DNA from: Bacteroidales bacterium
GTDB taxonomy: Bacteria > Bacteroidota > Bacteroidia > Bacteroidales > GCA-2748055
Direction: 5' to 3'
Assembly (NCBI GenBank): GCA_023138875.1
Contig: JAGLOO010000022.1
Coordinates: 1 to 64,000 of the forward strand
DNA: 64,000 nt
The notes under the pieces were generated by a model, which saw nothing but the letters and a program-made list of their open reading frames with translations, did no database searches and was not told where the DNA came from. The translations under genes were made by a program, and so were the position numbers. Each line of letters begins with the position of its first letter. Position 1 is the first letter of the stretch. This document shows, piece by piece, positions 9,171 through 19,347 of the stretch.

Positions 9171-10184
9171 TTATTTATCCCAGAACGATCCTGCTTCCCC
9201 GGGTCTGTATTCGCCGTATGTTGATTTGATCTGCTCCAGCAGGGATAAGATCTCATCCACATCCAGGGTGGTAAGCAACTTCAAACGCATCTCTTTAAAG
9301 TGGGGGAGTCCCTTAAAATAGTTGGAAAAGTGCCTTCGCATTTCGTACACGCCCACGGGTTCTGATTTTATCTCCACCGATTTTGAGAACTGCAGTTTTG
9401 CCATTTCCACTTTTTCCGAAACCGTTGGATCGGGAAGCAACGCATCATTTTCCAGGTAGTGTTTGATGTGTCTGAACAACCAGGGCTTTCCAACGGCCGC
9501 CCTTCCGATCATGATCCCGTCCACACCGAAACGTTCAAATGCTTCTTTTGCTTCAACGGCAGAGTTTATATCCCCGTTGCCAATGATGGGAATGTGCATC
9601 CTGGGATTGCGCTTCACTTCTCCAATGAGGGTCCAGTCTGCCGTCCCCTTATACATCTGCGTACGTGTTCTGCCATGGATGGTGAGTGCCTTGATCCCCT
9701 GGCCCTGAAGCTGCTCGGCCACCTCAAGGATGTTTTTACTGTTCTCGTCCCAGCCCAGCCTGGTCTTCACGGTTACCGGAACGCTGGAGGCCTCCACAAT
9801 GGCACGGGTCATCTCCATCATCAGCGGGATGTTCGCGAGCATACCGGCACCGGCGCCCCGGTTAGCTATTTTGCGGACCGGACAGCCGTAGTTGATGTCG
9901 ATGATCTCGGGTTTTGATTCCAGCGCCCTGTAAGTGGCTTCCACCATCGATTCCACGATGTGTCCATAGAGCTGGATGCCCATGGGCCTTTCGTAGTCGA
10001 AAATGTCCAGTTTCTTTACACTTTTTTTCCCGTCCCTGATCAGGCCATCAGATGAAATAAACTCGGTGTACATCACATCTGCTCCGAATTTTTTACACAG
10101 GTACCTGAAGGAAGGATCGGTGATATCTTCCATGGGAGCAAGGAACAGGGGCTGATTGCCGAGATCAAGATCGTCGATTCGCAT
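9171..10184 (-). CDS. dusB: tRNA-dihydrouridine synthase (Dus family, DusB-like)
   Basis: A 337-residue FMN-dependent reductase converting uridine to dihydrouridine in tRNA D-loops. Seen: the TIM-barrel start (FLAPMEDITDPSFRYLCKKF), the active-site loop DINYGCPVRKIANRGAGAGM (about 97-116) with the catalytic Cys, the phosphate-site strands VKTRLGW and TIHGRTRTQMYKG, and GNGDINSAVEA followed by GVDGIMIGRAAVGKPWLF. The C-terminal helical tRNA-binding domain follows. Monocistronic as far as visible; convergent with nadB. Confidence 0.93.
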   Translation of the reverse strand: MRIDDLDLGNQPLFLAPMEDITDPSFRYLCKKFGADVMYTEFISSDGLIRDGKKSVKKLDIFDYERPMGIQLYGHIVESMVEATYRALESKPEIIDINYGCPVRKIANRGAGAGMLANIPLMMEMTRAIVEASSVPVTVKTRLGWDENSKNILEVAEQLQGQGIKALTIHGRTRTQMYKGTADWTLIGEVKRNPRMHIPIIGNGDINSAVEAKEAFERFGVDGIMIGRAAVGKPWLFRHIKHYLENDALLPDPTVSEKVEMAKLQFSKSVEIKSEPVGVYEMRRHFSNYFKGLPHFKEMRLKLLTTLDVDEILSLLEQIKSTYGEYRPGEAGSFWDK

Positions 10185-10263
10185 GGTGATAAAACAGTGT
10201 AGGTTTTAACAATTCAAATTGCTTTCTTTGTGCTTTGAATTCCCTGCAAAAATACAAAAATTA

Positions 10264-11214
10264 GTGCGTGAAAGAGCTTTGCTTGCCGGATTGAAACCGG
10301 CAGAAAAATTCTTGTTTACAGTGGTGATTCTTTTTATCCTCGGACTGGTATTCCAGTTCCTGGGTGCATTCCTGGCTGCATGGATCTATGGCTTCGGAAT
10401 TTCGGAGATCCTTTCACTGGGTACATTTGATGATCCCAAATATATAGCCGCGTCAAAACTGATCCAGATACTTGGATCGATAGGGACATTTATCGTTCCG
10501 GCATTCCTGTTTTCATACCTTTTTGCCGGAGATATTTTTTCTTATTTCCAGTTTCGTAATCCTGTTGGGGCGATACCCATTCTGTTGACCCTGGCCATGA
10601 TGATTTCGGTAATCCCGTTTATCAATTATATGGCTGAAATCAATATGAGAATGGAATTTCCCATCAAGGCAATTGACAGGCTTTTTCGGACGCTTGAAAC
10701 CGAAGCCGAGCAGATCATGCGTGCCTTTACCGCCACACGTTCCCTGGGTGGACTGCTCATCAACCTGGTCATGATCGGTGTAATCGCTGCTGTGGGAGAG
10801 GAACTGATCTTTCGGGGACTCCTTCAGCGATTGTTATATGAACTGGTAAAGAATGTGCATGTGGCCATCATTCTTACGGCCCTTCTTTTCAGTGCATTTC
10901 ATTTCCAGTTCTTTTCATTCCTGCCGCGGTTTGTCCTGGGTATCATCCTGGGCTACCTGATGTTCATGGGTCGTTCCATCTGGTATCCCATCATTGCCCA
11001 TTTTGTGAACAATGCTATGGGGGTGATCTACTACTACTTCAATTCCAGGGGAAGTGTCAATGACATGCTGGAGGAAATAGGTACAAGCTCAATGATGCCC
11101 ATGACAGCATTGATCAGCCTGCTGGTGTTTGCATTCTTTTTTGTGCTGTGGTATTACCGGTCAGCAGGGTATATTACCCGATCACCTCTATCCGGGGAGA
11201 CTGAAAAAGATTAG
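10264..11214 (+). CDS. CPBP-family intramembrane metalloprotease (Abi/Rce1-like)
   Basis: About 316 residues with some eight hydrophobic helices. The Abi/CPBP signature is present: motif 1 AAVGEELIFRGLLQRLLYEL with the EExxxR core, motif 2 SAFHFQFFSFLPRFVLGIILG and motif 3 (IIAHFVNNAMG) supplying His and Asn. The family are membrane glutamic/metalloproteases resembling eukaryotic Rce1. No ATG lies upstream. The frame is open from a TTG at 10219, and GTG 10264 or TTG 10279 are the plausible starts, so the N-terminus is uncertain. The 3' end overlaps the convergent unknown gene by 41 bp. Confidence 0.85.
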   Translation: MRERALLAGLKPAEKFLFTVVILFILGLVFQFLGAFLAAWIYGFGISEILSLGTFDDPKYIAASKLIQILGSIGTFIVPAFLFSYLFAGDIFSYFQFRNPVGAIPILLTLAMMISVIPFINYMAEINMRMEFPIKAIDRLFRTLETEAEQIMRAFTATRSLGGLLINLVMIGVIAAVGEELIFRGLLQRLLYELVKNVHVAIILTALLFSAFHFQFFSFLPRFVLGIILGYLMFMGRSIWYPIIAHFVNNAMGVIYYYFNSRGSVNDMLEEIGTSSMMPMTALISLLVFAFFFVLWYYRSAGYITRSPLSGETEKD

Positions 11215-11908
11215 CGTTGCCCAGTTCATTTTTTCTGAAAACATACACCAATCCGTATTCGGAGGCCTTCTCCCTTCTCATTTCTTCGGGGAGGTCAGTA
11301 TAGGTATGCTCTACCTCGTTCCAGATCTGTTGAATCACTCCGTCGACCATTGAACGTTTTTCATTTAATTGCTCCTGAGCGCGCTGACTTCTTTTCTTAA
11401 GGCTTTTCTGGTAATTGTAGTATTCCATGAATTTGTCATAATGGACCTTAAGGACGGCAATGGTTGGATTGGTAATGGGACTCAGACACTTGAACTGCCT
11501 TTTCTGTTCGCCATCGATAAGCTGTTGTCCCCAGTTGATCACCTCCTCTTCTGAGTTAAGAGAGGGGACCTTTTTTTCTCTTTCTTCCAGACCGAAAAAA
11601 CTGATGGTTTCAGGGACCAGGTCGCCTCTTAAAATGCCCATATGAATCACCTGGATGAAATGGGAAATATAGAGCCGGACCTTTTTAAGCCGCTTCTGGT
11701 ATTCCTTATTTTTTTCCGCCTGGATATTCAGCGAATTCCTGTGCTCGTAGATGGCATTCTCAAAACCAGGAAGTACCGATTGAATTTTGCGATGGGAAGC
11801 CGGGCTGAAGGCCAGTTTAAACGGAGGAAGGTCCTTTCCCTTTTCGTATGCAGACTTGATCGACTTCAGGCGTGCAGAGTCTGTGTTAGGCAAACGGCGA
11901 TAAGGCAT
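11174..11908 (-). CDS. conserved-looking cytoplasmic protein of unknown function
   Basis: A 244-residue basic, helix-rich protein with no signal peptide or membrane helix. I do not recognise a named domain. Visible: an N-terminal PYRRLPNTDSARLKSIKSAYEKG, a central region with many charged heptad-like stretches (QAEKNKEYQKRLKKVRLYISHFIQV, shown here only to mark coiled-coil character in two halves), GLEEREKKVPSLNSEEE, and a C-terminal VYVFRKNELGNANLFQS. It ends inside the convergent CPBP protease gene (41-bp overlap). No partner can be inferred. Confidence 0.7.
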   Translation of the reverse strand: MPYRRLPNTDSARLKSIKSAYEKGKDLPPFKLAFSPASHRKIQSVLPGFENAIYEHRNSLNIQAEKNKEYQKRLKKVRLYISHFIQVIHMGILRGDLVPETISFFGLEEREKKVPSLNSEEEVINWGQQLIDGEQKRQFKCLSPITNPTIAVLKVHYDKFMEYYNYQKSLKKRSQRAQEQLNEKRSMVDGVIQQIWNEVEHTYTDLPEEMRREKASEYGLVYVFRKNELGNANLFQSPRIEVIG

Positions 11909-12193
11909 GTTGGTAAAAATGTTAATAAATGGTTGAAAAACGGGTTGTTCACTGCGAATGTAGGAATTTATTATTACCGTGTAACACTATTCGCAATATA
12001 TTTACGGCATGTGAATGAAAAGGTTACAGAATTGTACAATTATTCAGGATTTTTTTCCGCCTTATCTGTTTTGTGGTGTATAACATGCATTTTTGCGGCT
12101 GAAGCATATGGTTATTAGGGTCAGTTTGTCAAAAAATGAAACTACTTTTATGAGGGTTCGAAGCAAATCATTAACATTTAAATTTTATAGCAT

Positions 12194-13582
12194 ATGTTTC
12201 CAAAAGAAGTCTATTGGCAAAGAAGAAACCTCTTACGCGAGATGGTGGGTGATGGCCTCATCCTGTTCCCTGGGAATGAGGAGAGTGGCATGAATTACAG
12301 GGCCAATACATATCATTACCGGCAGGATAGCAGTTTCCTCTATTTTTTCGGTATTAATAAGCCTGGATTTTTCGGAGTATGTGATGTGGATTCGGGGAAG
12401 GATACTGTGTATGGAGATGACTTCACCATCGATGACATTATCTGGATGGGTCAGCAGCCCACCGTAAAGGAGCTTGCTGCTGATGTGGCCGTGGATTCAA
12501 CAGCTTCAGTCGCTGCCCTTGCAGAAGATCTTAAATCGGCCCTTCAGACGGGGCGGAAGATTCATATCCTGCCCACCTATCGGGGCGATCAGGTGATCAG
12601 GCTGGCCGCGCTTTTAGGAATTCAGTGCGAAGAGGTGCAGAAGTATTTTTCTGAAAAGCTCATTGGTGCGGTTGTTAAACTTCGTGCTGTAAAGGATCGC
12701 TACGAAATTGAAGAGATCGAAAAGGTGGTCGATGTGGCCGGTCTGATGCACACGACCGCCATGAAGATGGGTTTCCCTGGTAATTTTGAACGCGAACTCT
12801 CAGGCGCTATCGAAGGAATAGCCCTGTCGCATGGCGGTCCGGTCTCTTTCCCGGTTATCCTGAGCATGGATGGACAGACACTGCACAACCATTACCATGG
12901 AAATGAACTTGTGGAAGGCAGGATGGTAGTTTGTGATGCAGGTGCGGAATCAGAAATGTGTTATGCCAGTGACATTACCAGGACCTTCCCTGTGGGTGGA
13001 AAGTTCTCTTCCCAGCAGAAAGATATATACAACATTGTCCTTGCTGCCAATACCAGGACCATTGAAGCATCTGTTCCGGGGGAAACCTATCGCGATGTTC
13101 ACCTGATGGCTGCAAAGATTATCGCCGGTGGATTAAAGGATCTTGGGATCATGAAGGGTGATCTGGATGAAGCTGTTGCAGCTGGGGCCCATGCTCTTTT
13201 CTTTCCGCATGGTCTGGGTCACATGCTCGGTCTCGATGTGCACGATATGGAGGGTCTCGGGGAAAATTATGTGGGATATACCGACACGTTTAAAAGAAGC
13301 GACCAGTTTGGATTGGCCTACCTCAGGATGGGTCGCAAGCTGGAGCCCGGATTTGTCATTACCAATGAGCCCGGCTGTTATTTCATTCCTGACCTGATAG
13401 AACAGTGGAAGGGTGAGAAGAAATTCGAGCAGTTCATTAACTATGAAAAGGTGGAAACCTACCTCGGATTTGGTGGGGTCAGGATTGAAGACGATGTGCT
13501 GATCACCGACCAGGGAAGCCGTGTACTGGGCACCCCCATACCAAAGACGGTGGAGGAGGTGGAAGAGACCATGCGCAAATGA
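12194..13582 (+). CDS. aminopeptidase P family protein (M24B), first copy
   Basis: A 462-residue Xaa-Pro aminopeptidase releasing an N-terminal residue before proline. It has an N-terminal AMP_N domain (about 1-160) and a C-terminal pita-bread fold. All five metal ligands are visible: D248 (VCDAGAE), D260 (SDITRTF), H343 (PHGLGHMLG), E392 (NEPGCYF) and E432 (VRIEDDV). It acts in the cytoplasm; no signal peptide is seen. The ATG at 12194 begins MFPKEVYWQRR, the usual start. A second, clearly divergent copy lies at 18046. A long inverted repeat separates it from the convergent sdh operon. Confidence 0.93.
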   Translation: MFPKEVYWQRRNLLREMVGDGLILFPGNEESGMNYRANTYHYRQDSSFLYFFGINKPGFFGVCDVDSGKDTVYGDDFTIDDIIWMGQQPTVKELAADVAVDSTASVAALAEDLKSALQTGRKIHILPTYRGDQVIRLAALLGIQCEEVQKYFSEKLIGAVVKLRAVKDRYEIEEIEKVVDVAGLMHTTAMKMGFPGNFERELSGAIEGIALSHGGPVSFPVILSMDGQTLHNHYHGNELVEGRMVVCDAGAESEMCYASDITRTFPVGGKFSSQQKDIYNIVLAANTRTIEASVPGETYRDVHLMAAKIIAGGLKDLGIMKGDLDEAVAAGAHALFFPHGLGHMLGLDVHDMEGLGENYVGYTDTFKRSDQFGLAYLRMGRKLEPGFVITNEPGCYFIPDLIEQWKGEKKFEQFINYEKVETYLGFGGVRIEDDVLITDQGSRVLGTPIPKTVEEVEETMRK

Positions 13583-13583
13583 A

Positions 13584-13664
13584 TTTTAAAGGGATTGTCA
13601 AACGGTACTACGAAACTCACTTCGTTCCGTTCCATCAGGCACCTTTTTTACAATCCCTTCAAAA
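13584..13664. repeat. inverted repeat between convergent aminopeptidase P and sdhB
   Basis: Two 15-bp arms (TTTTAAAGGGATTGT at 13584-13598 and ACAATCCCTTCAAAA at 13650-13664) match with one mismatch. Inside them ACGAA/TTCGT forms a smaller nested stem around 13610-13625. It lies between two convergent stop codons. A bidirectional terminator is the simplest reading, although neither strand has a strong T-run straight after the outer arm. Confidence 0.5.
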
Positions 13665-13673
13665 CATCCGGGC

Positions 13674-14411
13674 TTAGAAAGCCGCTTTGTAATACTCCCG
13701 GTTCAGCCTGGCAATATTTGTCATATTGATCCCTTTGGGGCATTCTGCCTCGCAGGCTCCTGTATTGGTGCAGTTGCCAAATCCTAGTTTATCCATCATC
13801 GCAACCAGCCGTTTCACCCTTTCTCTGGCTTCCACTTTTCCCTGTGGAAGAAGGGAAAGGTGGGATACCTTGGCACCCACGAACAGCATGGCTGAGGCAT
13901 TTTTACATGCAGCCACGCATGCACCGCATCCAATGCATGCAGCAGCATCCATGGAGAGCTCTGCAAATTCCTTTTTAATGGGAATGTTGTTGGCGTCCGG
14001 AGCGCTTCCTGTATTCACCGATACATAGCCCCCTTCCTGAATCAGAGTGTCGAATGCAGAACGGTCCACCATCAGGTCTTTTATCATAGGGAATGCACGC
14101 GCTCTCCAGGGTTCGATCACAATGGTATCCCCGTTCTTGAATTTGCGCATATGGAGCTGGCAAACGGTAATCAATGTGTCGGGTCCGTGTGGGTGGCCGT
14201 TGATGTACATGCCGCATGCGCCACATATACCCTCCCTGCAATCGTCATCAAACACCACAGGTTCTTCATTCCTGGTGACCAGTTGCTCATTCAGGATATC
14301 CAGCATCTCCAGAAAAGAGCTGTCAGGTGAAATGTCCCGTAATTCGTAATTAACGAACTTACCCCTGTTTTGGGTATCCTTTTGACGCCAGATTTTCAGT
14401 TTCAGGTTCAT
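13674..14411 (-). CDS. sdhB: succinate dehydrogenase/fumarate reductase iron-sulfur subunit
   Basis: A 245-residue electron-transfer subunit linking the flavoprotein to the membrane quinone site. Seen: the plant-type [2Fe-2S] cysteines in [16 protein letters not shown] (about 60-75) with the distal Cys in TVCQLH, then two bacterial ferredoxin clusters, [13 protein letters not shown] (about 159-171) and [15 protein letters not shown] (about 211-225). The first C-terminal motif is CxxCxxxC and the second CxxxxxCxxxCP, as in the b558-type enzymes of Bacteroidota and Epsilonproteobacteria. Last gene of the sdhC-sdhA-sdhB operon; the start lies 20 bp after the sdhA stop. Confidence 0.95.
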   Translation of the reverse strand: MNLKLKIWRQKDTQNRGKFVNYELRDISPDSSFLEMLDILNEQLVTRNEEPVVFDDDCREGICGACGMYINGHPHGPDTLITVCQLHMRKFKNGDTIVIEPWRARAFPMIKDLMVDRSAFDTLIQEGGYVSVNTGSAPDANNIPIKKEFAELSMDAAACIGCGACVAACKNASAMLFVGAKVSHLSLLPQGKVEARERVKRLVAMMDKLGFGNCTNTGACEAECPKGINMTNIARLNREYYKAAF

Positions 14412-14431
14412 CGCAAATCTATTATGCCTTG

Positions 14432-16372
14432 TTATTTGTAATTCCTCTGTTTCACTTCGATGTATTCAAAATTCAGTGGTTCCTGGTGAAGTACCGGGTC
14501 TTTTTCAGGACCTTTGAATTCCCAGGCAGCCACATAGGTAAAGTCCTTATCGTTGCGAAGGGCTTCACCTTCTTCTGTCTGGAACTCTTCCCTGAAATGC
14601 CCGCCGCACGATTCTTCCCTGTTGAGGGCATCCATGGCCATGAGTTCTCCCAGTTCCAGGAAATCGGCCAGACGACTGGCCTTCTGAAGTTCAGGATTCA
14701 GGTCATCCAGCTCTCCCGTGATCTTCACATCTGACCAGAATTCCTCCTTCAGTTTTATGATCTCTTCCCTGGCTTTGACCAGGCCTTCTTTATTCCTGGC
14801 CATCCCCACATAATCCCACATGATCTTGCCCAGTCGCTTATGCAGGGTATCCACGGTCTGGCCGCCTTTGATTGCCATCAGTTTTTCCAGCTGCTCAGTG
14901 ACCTCCTTCTCCGCTGCATCAAACTCCGGTATGTCTGTTGCAAACCTGGGGGTGTTGATCTCATCGGCAAGGTAGTTCTGAATGGTATATGGAAGAACAA
15001 AGTACCCATCAGCCAGTCCCTGCATCAATGCTGAAGCTCCCAGTCGGTTGGCACCATGGTCTGAGAAATTGGATTCACCCGTGGCGAACAGTCCCGGTAT
15101 GGTGGTGTGTAATTCATAGTCCACCCAGATGCCGCCCATGGTATAGTGGATGGCCGGATAGATCATCATGGGGACTTCATATGGATTGTCATCCGATATT
15201 TTTTCATACATCTGGAAGAGGTTCCCGTATTTGGCTTTGATGACATCCTTTCCAAGGCGCTCAATGGCATCCTTGAAATCCAGGAAAACGGCGAGACCGC
15301 TGGAATTTACTCCGTACCCTGCATCACAGCGTTCTTTGGCCGCTCTTGATGCCACATCCCTGGGAACCAGGTTTCCGAATGCAGGATAACGCCTCTCCAG
15401 GTAGTAATCGCGGTCTTCCTCCGGGATATCAACCCCTGAGATCTCACCCTTTTGAAGCCGTTCAGCATCTTCTTTCTTATTGGGTACCCATATGCGCCCG
15501 TCATTGCGAAGACTTTCGCTCATCAGGGTCAGTTTCGACTGGTAATCGCCATGCACCGGTATGCAGGTGGGATGGATCTGGACAAAACAGGGATTACCGA
15601 ACAGGGCACCTTTTTTATAGCATTGCCAGATAGCACTCGCGTTGGCTCCCATGGCCATGGTTGAGAGAAAAAATACATTGCCATATCCGCCGGTGGCCAG
15701 GACCACGGCATGGGCACTGAAGCGTTCCAGTTTTCCTGTAATCGCATCCCTGCCAATAATCCCGCGGGCTTTCCCATCCACCATTACCATGTTGTACATC
15801 TCCATCCGGGGATACATCTCCACATTGCCTTTCTTGATCTGTCGGCTTAAAGCCTGGTATGCTCCCAGCAGCAGTTGCTGGCCGGTCTGTCCCCTGGCAT
15901 AGAATGTCCTGGACACCAGGGCTCCGCCAAAAGAACGGTTATCAAGGGTTCCCCCGTATTCACGGGCAAAGGGTACGCCCTGGGCCACACACTGGTCAAT
16001 GATCTGGTTACTCACCTCTGCAAGCCGATAGACATTGGCCTCCCTGGAACGATAATCCCCTCCCTTGACTGTATCGAAGAAGAGCCGGTAGATGCTGTCG
16101 CCATCATTCTGATAGTTTTTGGCCGCATTGATGCCGCCCTGTGCTGAAATACTGTGGGCACGCCTGGGGCTGTCCTGGTAACAGAACGCCTTTACTTTGA
16201 ATCCCATCTCGGCCAGTGAGGCTGCAGCTGATGCACCGGCGAGACCGGTTCCCACAATAATTATGTCAAGTTTCCTCTTGTTGGCCGGGTTAACCAGGTT
16301 TTGGTTGGATATATAGGAGGACCATTTTTCTGCTATGGGTCCTTCGGGTATCCTGGAATGAAGCTTTACCAT
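14432..16372 (-). CDS. sdhA: succinate dehydrogenase/fumarate reductase flavoprotein subunit
   Basis: A 646-residue FAD subunit interconverting succinate and fumarate. Seen: the FAD motif [20 protein letters not shown] (about 38-57), the covalent-flavin His in [14 protein letters not shown] (about 90-103), the substrate region [10 protein letters not shown], the catalytic Arg region [10 protein letters not shown], the [10 protein letters not shown] segment, and the [23 protein letters not shown] end. Its length and long C-terminal helical tail fit the non-proteobacterial Bacteroidota type. The direction of catalysis (respiratory oxidation or fumarate respiration) cannot be decided from sequence. 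Between sdhC and sdhB. Confidence 0.96.
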   Translation of the reverse strand: MVKLHSRIPEGPIAEKWSSYISNQNLVNPANKRKLDIIIVGTGLAGASAAASLAEMGFKVKAFCYQDSPRRAHSISAQGGINAAKNYQNDGDSIYRLFFDTVKGGDYRSREANVYRLAEVSNQIIDQCVAQGVPFAREYGGTLDNRSFGGALVSRTFYARGQTGQQLLLGAYQALSRQIKKGNVEMYPRMEMYNMVMVDGKARGIIGRDAITGKLERFSAHAVVLATGGYGNVFFLSTMAMGANASAIWQCYKKGALFGNPCFVQIHPTCIPVHGDYQSKLTLMSESLRNDGRIWVPNKKEDAERLQKGEISGVDIPEEDRDYYLERRYPAFGNLVPRDVASRAAKERCDAGYGVNSSGLAVFLDFKDAIERLGKDVIKAKYGNLFQMYEKISDDNPYEVPMMIYPAIHYTMGGIWVDYELHTTIPGLFATGESNFSDHGANRLGASALMQGLADGYFVLPYTIQNYLADEINTPRFATDIPEFDAAEKEVTEQLEKLMAIKGGQTVDTLHKRLGKIMWDYVGMARNKEGLVKAREEIIKLKEEFWSDVKITGELDDLNPELQKASRLADFLELGELMAMDALNREESCGGHFREEFQTEEGEALRNDKDFTYVAAWEFKGPEKDPVLHQEPLNFEYIEVKQRNYK

Positions 16373-16392
16373 TATTGAATGTTTTGTTTTTT

Positions 16393-17058
16393 TTATTTGA
16401 AGTAGATCACCAGAGGGATGATTGAATATCCGGCAACCACAACCACCGTATAGATGAAGGCCAGTGCCTGCACAACCGGGGTATACTTTTTATGATCCAA
16501 TCCCAGGGTCTTAAATGCCGATTGAAATCCATGGATCAGGTGAAAACCCAGGAAGATGAAAGCTGCGATATAGAAGATGACAAACGGAAGCAGCTTGAAT
16601 TTATCGACGATCTCGGTGGCAAGATCGTGGTACATCACTCCATCCACATGGATCATTGTGGAATGACCAAACTTGACCCTGAAATAGAAATCAATAAAAT
16701 GGATGATAAGGAACACCAGGATGATTCCAGCGGTATGGATCATGAACTTCGAAAAGAATGAGGTGTTGGAATAATTGGCTTTGTTATACCTTCTTGGTCT
16801 GGCGAACCAATTCTGGACCTGGAGGATCAATGCAAAGATCACATGCAACAGGAGTCCGCCGAACAACACGATCTCGAAAATCTTGATCAGGATATTGGAG
16901 CTCATAAAGTGGGCAGCCCTGTTATAAACCATGGGATCGTCAAAGATGATGACCAGGAGGTTGATCCCCATGTGGACCAGCAGGAACGTGATCAGAAAAA
17001 TGCCTGCCAGTGACATCAATAGTTTCTTGCCGATGGAAGAAATGAAAGTACTGGACAT
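16393..17058 (-). CDS. sdhC: succinate dehydrogenase cytochrome b558 subunit
   Basis: A 221-residue membrane anchor with five hydrophobic helices. It starts [20 protein letters not shown]; further helices are near 60-80, 105-130, 150-175 and 195-218. His residues within or near the helices ([24 protein letters not shown]) are candidate haem b ligands, as in the single-subunit dihaem anchors of the type B enzymes. It passes electrons between the iron-sulfur subunit and menaquinone. First gene of the operon, with a TATATTTG box about 48 bp upstream. Confidence 0.93.
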   Translation of the reverse strand: MSSTFISSIGKKLLMSLAGIFLITFLLVHMGINLLVIIFDDPMVYNRAAHFMSSNILIKIFEIVLFGGLLLHVIFALILQVQNWFARPRRYNKANYSNTSFFSKFMIHTAGIILVFLIIHFIDFYFRVKFGHSTMIHVDGVMYHDLATEIVDKFKLLPFVIFYIAAFIFLGFHLIHGFQSAFKTLGLDHKKYTPVVQALAFIYTVVVVAGYSIIPLVIYFK

Positions 17059-17105
17059 ATGTTTTCAATTAAAATAAGTTACTTAAATTGCGCCGTGGCG
17101 ACGGA

Positions 17106-17113
17106 CAAATATA
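17106..17113 (-). promoter_or_regulatory. -7 box of the sdhCAB operon
   Basis: The minus strand reads TATATTTG, a full match to TAnnTTTG, 48 bp before the sdhC start, leaving a leader of roughly 40 nt. A clear -33 TTG was not found at the usual distance. Confidence 0.5.
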
Positions 17114-17221
17114 GTATTTTATCTCCCTATATATTTTAGTGTAATACATTTCCTACAACAGGTAGGCGGGAATAATGCGGATAGGATATAAGTCACTTTT
17201 AAACGGCTAAATTTTATTAGA

Positions 17222-18049
17222 ATGAGAAAAATACTAAGACTTCTAAAAAATATATATGTTTTAAACTTTTTAAGACGGCTTTATCTGGCATCAAAATATT
17301 TCAACAGAAAGTACTTTCAAATTATAAAATGGGGATTTTCTTCAAAAGAAGACACGAATTTTACTTATCATTTAACGCAAGATAATATTAAGTATCTAGC
17401 TCATACAATAGCTGTAGTAACAAATATGGACTATTCCGAAATAATTAAATATATTGAAGAACTCCAATCGGACGAGATATTAAAGGAGACCATTCTTACT
17501 GCAATTGATAACTCAACTGAGAAAAAATTTGCAGATAAGGAAGTCCGATTCGGTCGAAGAATTGGTTGGTATGCTTTTGCAAGAGCAATAAAACCGAAAA
17601 TTATTATTGAAACTGGTGTTGATAAGGGACTCGGTTCTGTTGTATTGTGTGCTGCTTTACTGAGAAACAAAAAGGAAGGTTTTAAGGGAAAATATTATGG
17701 GACAGATATTAATCCAAAAGCAGGATATTTTCTGAGTGGGAAGTATAAAAAAACCGGTGAAATTCTTTATGGTGATTCAATTAAAAGTTTATCTAAGTTT
17801 TCAGAGAAGATAGATTTATTTATCAATGACAGTGACCATTCATCCGAATATGAATATCAAGAATACTTAACTATAAAACCCCTAATAACAGACAACTCAA
17901 TTATATTGGGAGATAATTCGCATTGTACAAGCAAATTGGCTGACTTTTCACATGAAACTGATAGAAACTTTATTTACTTTCAGGAGACTCCTTTAAATCA
18001 TTGGTATCCAGGAGCGGGAATTGGTATTTCTTATAAAGGTAATACATGA
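17222..18049 (+). CDS. SAM-dependent methyltransferase-like protein, A+T-rich
   Basis: A 275-residue protein with a basic N-terminal stretch (RKILRLLKNIYVLNFLRRLY) and a C-terminal Rossmann-type methyltransferase half: IIIETGVDKGLGSVVLCAAL (about 125-144), YYGTDINPKAG, LFINDSDHSSEYEYQEY (about 200-216) and IILGDNSH. This order resembles Methyltransf_24 and cephalosporin-hydroxylase-like families. The acceptor is unknown. Codon use is much more A+T-rich than either neighbour, which suggests recent acquisition. Its TGA overlaps the ATG of the downstream aminopeptidase P (ATGA). Confidence 0.7.
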   Translation: MRKILRLLKNIYVLNFLRRLYLASKYFNRKYFQIIKWGFSSKEDTNFTYHLTQDNIKYLAHTIAVVTNMDYSEIIKYIEELQSDEILKETILTAIDNSTEKKFADKEVRFGRRIGWYAFARAIKPKIIIETGVDKGLGSVVLCAALLRNKKEGFKGKYYGTDINPKAGYFLSGKYKKTGEILYGDSIKSLSKFSEKIDLFINDSDHSSEYEYQEYLTIKPLITDNSIILGDNSHCTSKLADFSHETDRNFIYFQETPLNHWYPGAGIGISYKGNT

Positions 18050-19341
18050 AATCGACTCCCATCCCAGCCGATCTGTTTGCCCGGAACCGGGCAAAACTGG
18101 GAGATCTGATCATGTCCAATTCAATGGTGGTGATCTGTTCTAACGATCAGATGCCACGTAATGGAGATCAGTATTATCCCTTCAGGCAGCATTCGGATTT
18201 CTTCTACCTGGCCGGCATAAACCAGGAGGAGAGTGTGCTGGTATTATCACCAGATCATCCCGAATCTTCCATGCGGGAGATCCTGTTTATCCATAAACCC
18301 GCCACCAAAACGGAATTATGGTCGGGACCCCGGCTCTCGTGTGAGGAAGCAATGGCTCTTTCGGGAATCGGACAGGTGAGATGGATGGAAGAGTTGGACT
18401 CTTTCCTTGAAAAGATGATCCGGCATGCTGCTGCCATCTTTTTTAACCATGTTGAAAATGCAGGGTTTCAGTCCAGGATTACAACACCTGATACAGCGCT
18501 CCATGAAAAGATTACGAGACAGTACACAGATCTGAACATATCCCGGTTAAGCCCTTTGATGATTCGGTTAAGAATGGTCAAGGAGTACGAAGAAGTAGAG
18601 GAGATCAGGAAGGCGAGTGCCATCACACGGTCGGCTTTCTTAAGGGTATTAAAGAATCTGAAACCCGGTGTGTGGGAATATGAGGTGGAGGCCGAAATCA
18701 CTGCTGAATTCATTAGGAAAGGTGCGGAAGGAAATGCCTTTGAACCTATTGTGGCTTGTGGAACAAATGCGCTTATCCTGCATTATACAGATAACAAAAG
18801 CAGGTGCCGGAACGGGGAGTTGCTCCTGATGGATTTTGGTGCCGAGGTGAATAACTATGCTGCCGACTGTACCCGTACCATTCCAGTCAACGGCAGGTTC
18901 TCAAAAAGGCAGCGTGAGGTCTATGATGCGGTATTGAGGGTCTTTCGGCAGGCCAGTGAGATGATGGTACCGGGTGCGAAAATGGCCGAATTCCATAACC
19001 AGGTAGGTGCCCTGTGGGAGAAGGAACATATCGGTCTGGGACTGTACACACAAAAGGAAGCAGCGGATCAACTCCCGTCAGAACCTCTCTGGAAGAGATA
19101 CTTTATGCATGGGACAGCCCATTCCCTGGGATTGGATGTGCATGATCCGTTCGATCGCACCCAACCCTTTCTATCCGGGATGGTACTCACCTGCGAGCCA
19201 GCCATCTATATTCCGGAAGAGGGAATGGGGATCAGGCTGGAAAATGATATTTTGATTACCGAAAACGGGGCGGTGGACCTGATGGAAGATATCCCGGTAG
19301 AAGCAGGGGAGATAGAGGAAATCATGCAATCAATTCGTTAA
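18046..19341 (+). CDS. aminopeptidase P family protein (M24B), second copy
   Basis: A 431-residue Xaa-Pro aminopeptidase or dipeptidase homologue with an AMP_N domain (about 1-165) and an intact metal site: D263 (LMDFGAE), D274 (AADCTRT), H359 (MHGTAHSLG), E384 (TCEPAIY) and E399 (IRLENDI). It is shorter than the copy at 12194 and closer to E. coli PepP in its C-terminal half. The start overlaps the stop of the A+T-rich methyltransferase by 4 bp, and the hydrolase gene follows 6 bp downstream, so the three are probably cotranscribed. Confidence 0.92.
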   Translation: MKSTPIPADLFARNRAKLGDLIMSNSMVVICSNDQMPRNGDQYYPFRQHSDFFYLAGINQEESVLVLSPDHPESSMREILFIHKPATKTELWSGPRLSCEEAMALSGIGQVRWMEELDSFLEKMIRHAAAIFFNHVENAGFQSRITTPDTALHEKITRQYTDLNISRLSPLMIRLRMVKEYEEVEEIRKASAITRSAFLRVLKNLKPGVWEYEVEAEITAEFIRKGAEGNAFEPIVACGTNALILHYTDNKSRCRNGELLLMDFGAEVNNYAADCTRTIPVNGRFSKRQREVYDAVLRVFRQASEMMVPGAKMAEFHNQVGALWEKEHIGLGLYTQKEAADQLPSEPLWKRYFMHGTAHSLGLDVHDPFDRTQPFLSGMVLTCEPAIYIPEEGMGIRLENDILITENGAVDLMEDIPVEAGEIEEIMQSIR

Positions 19342-19347
19342 GGGGAG

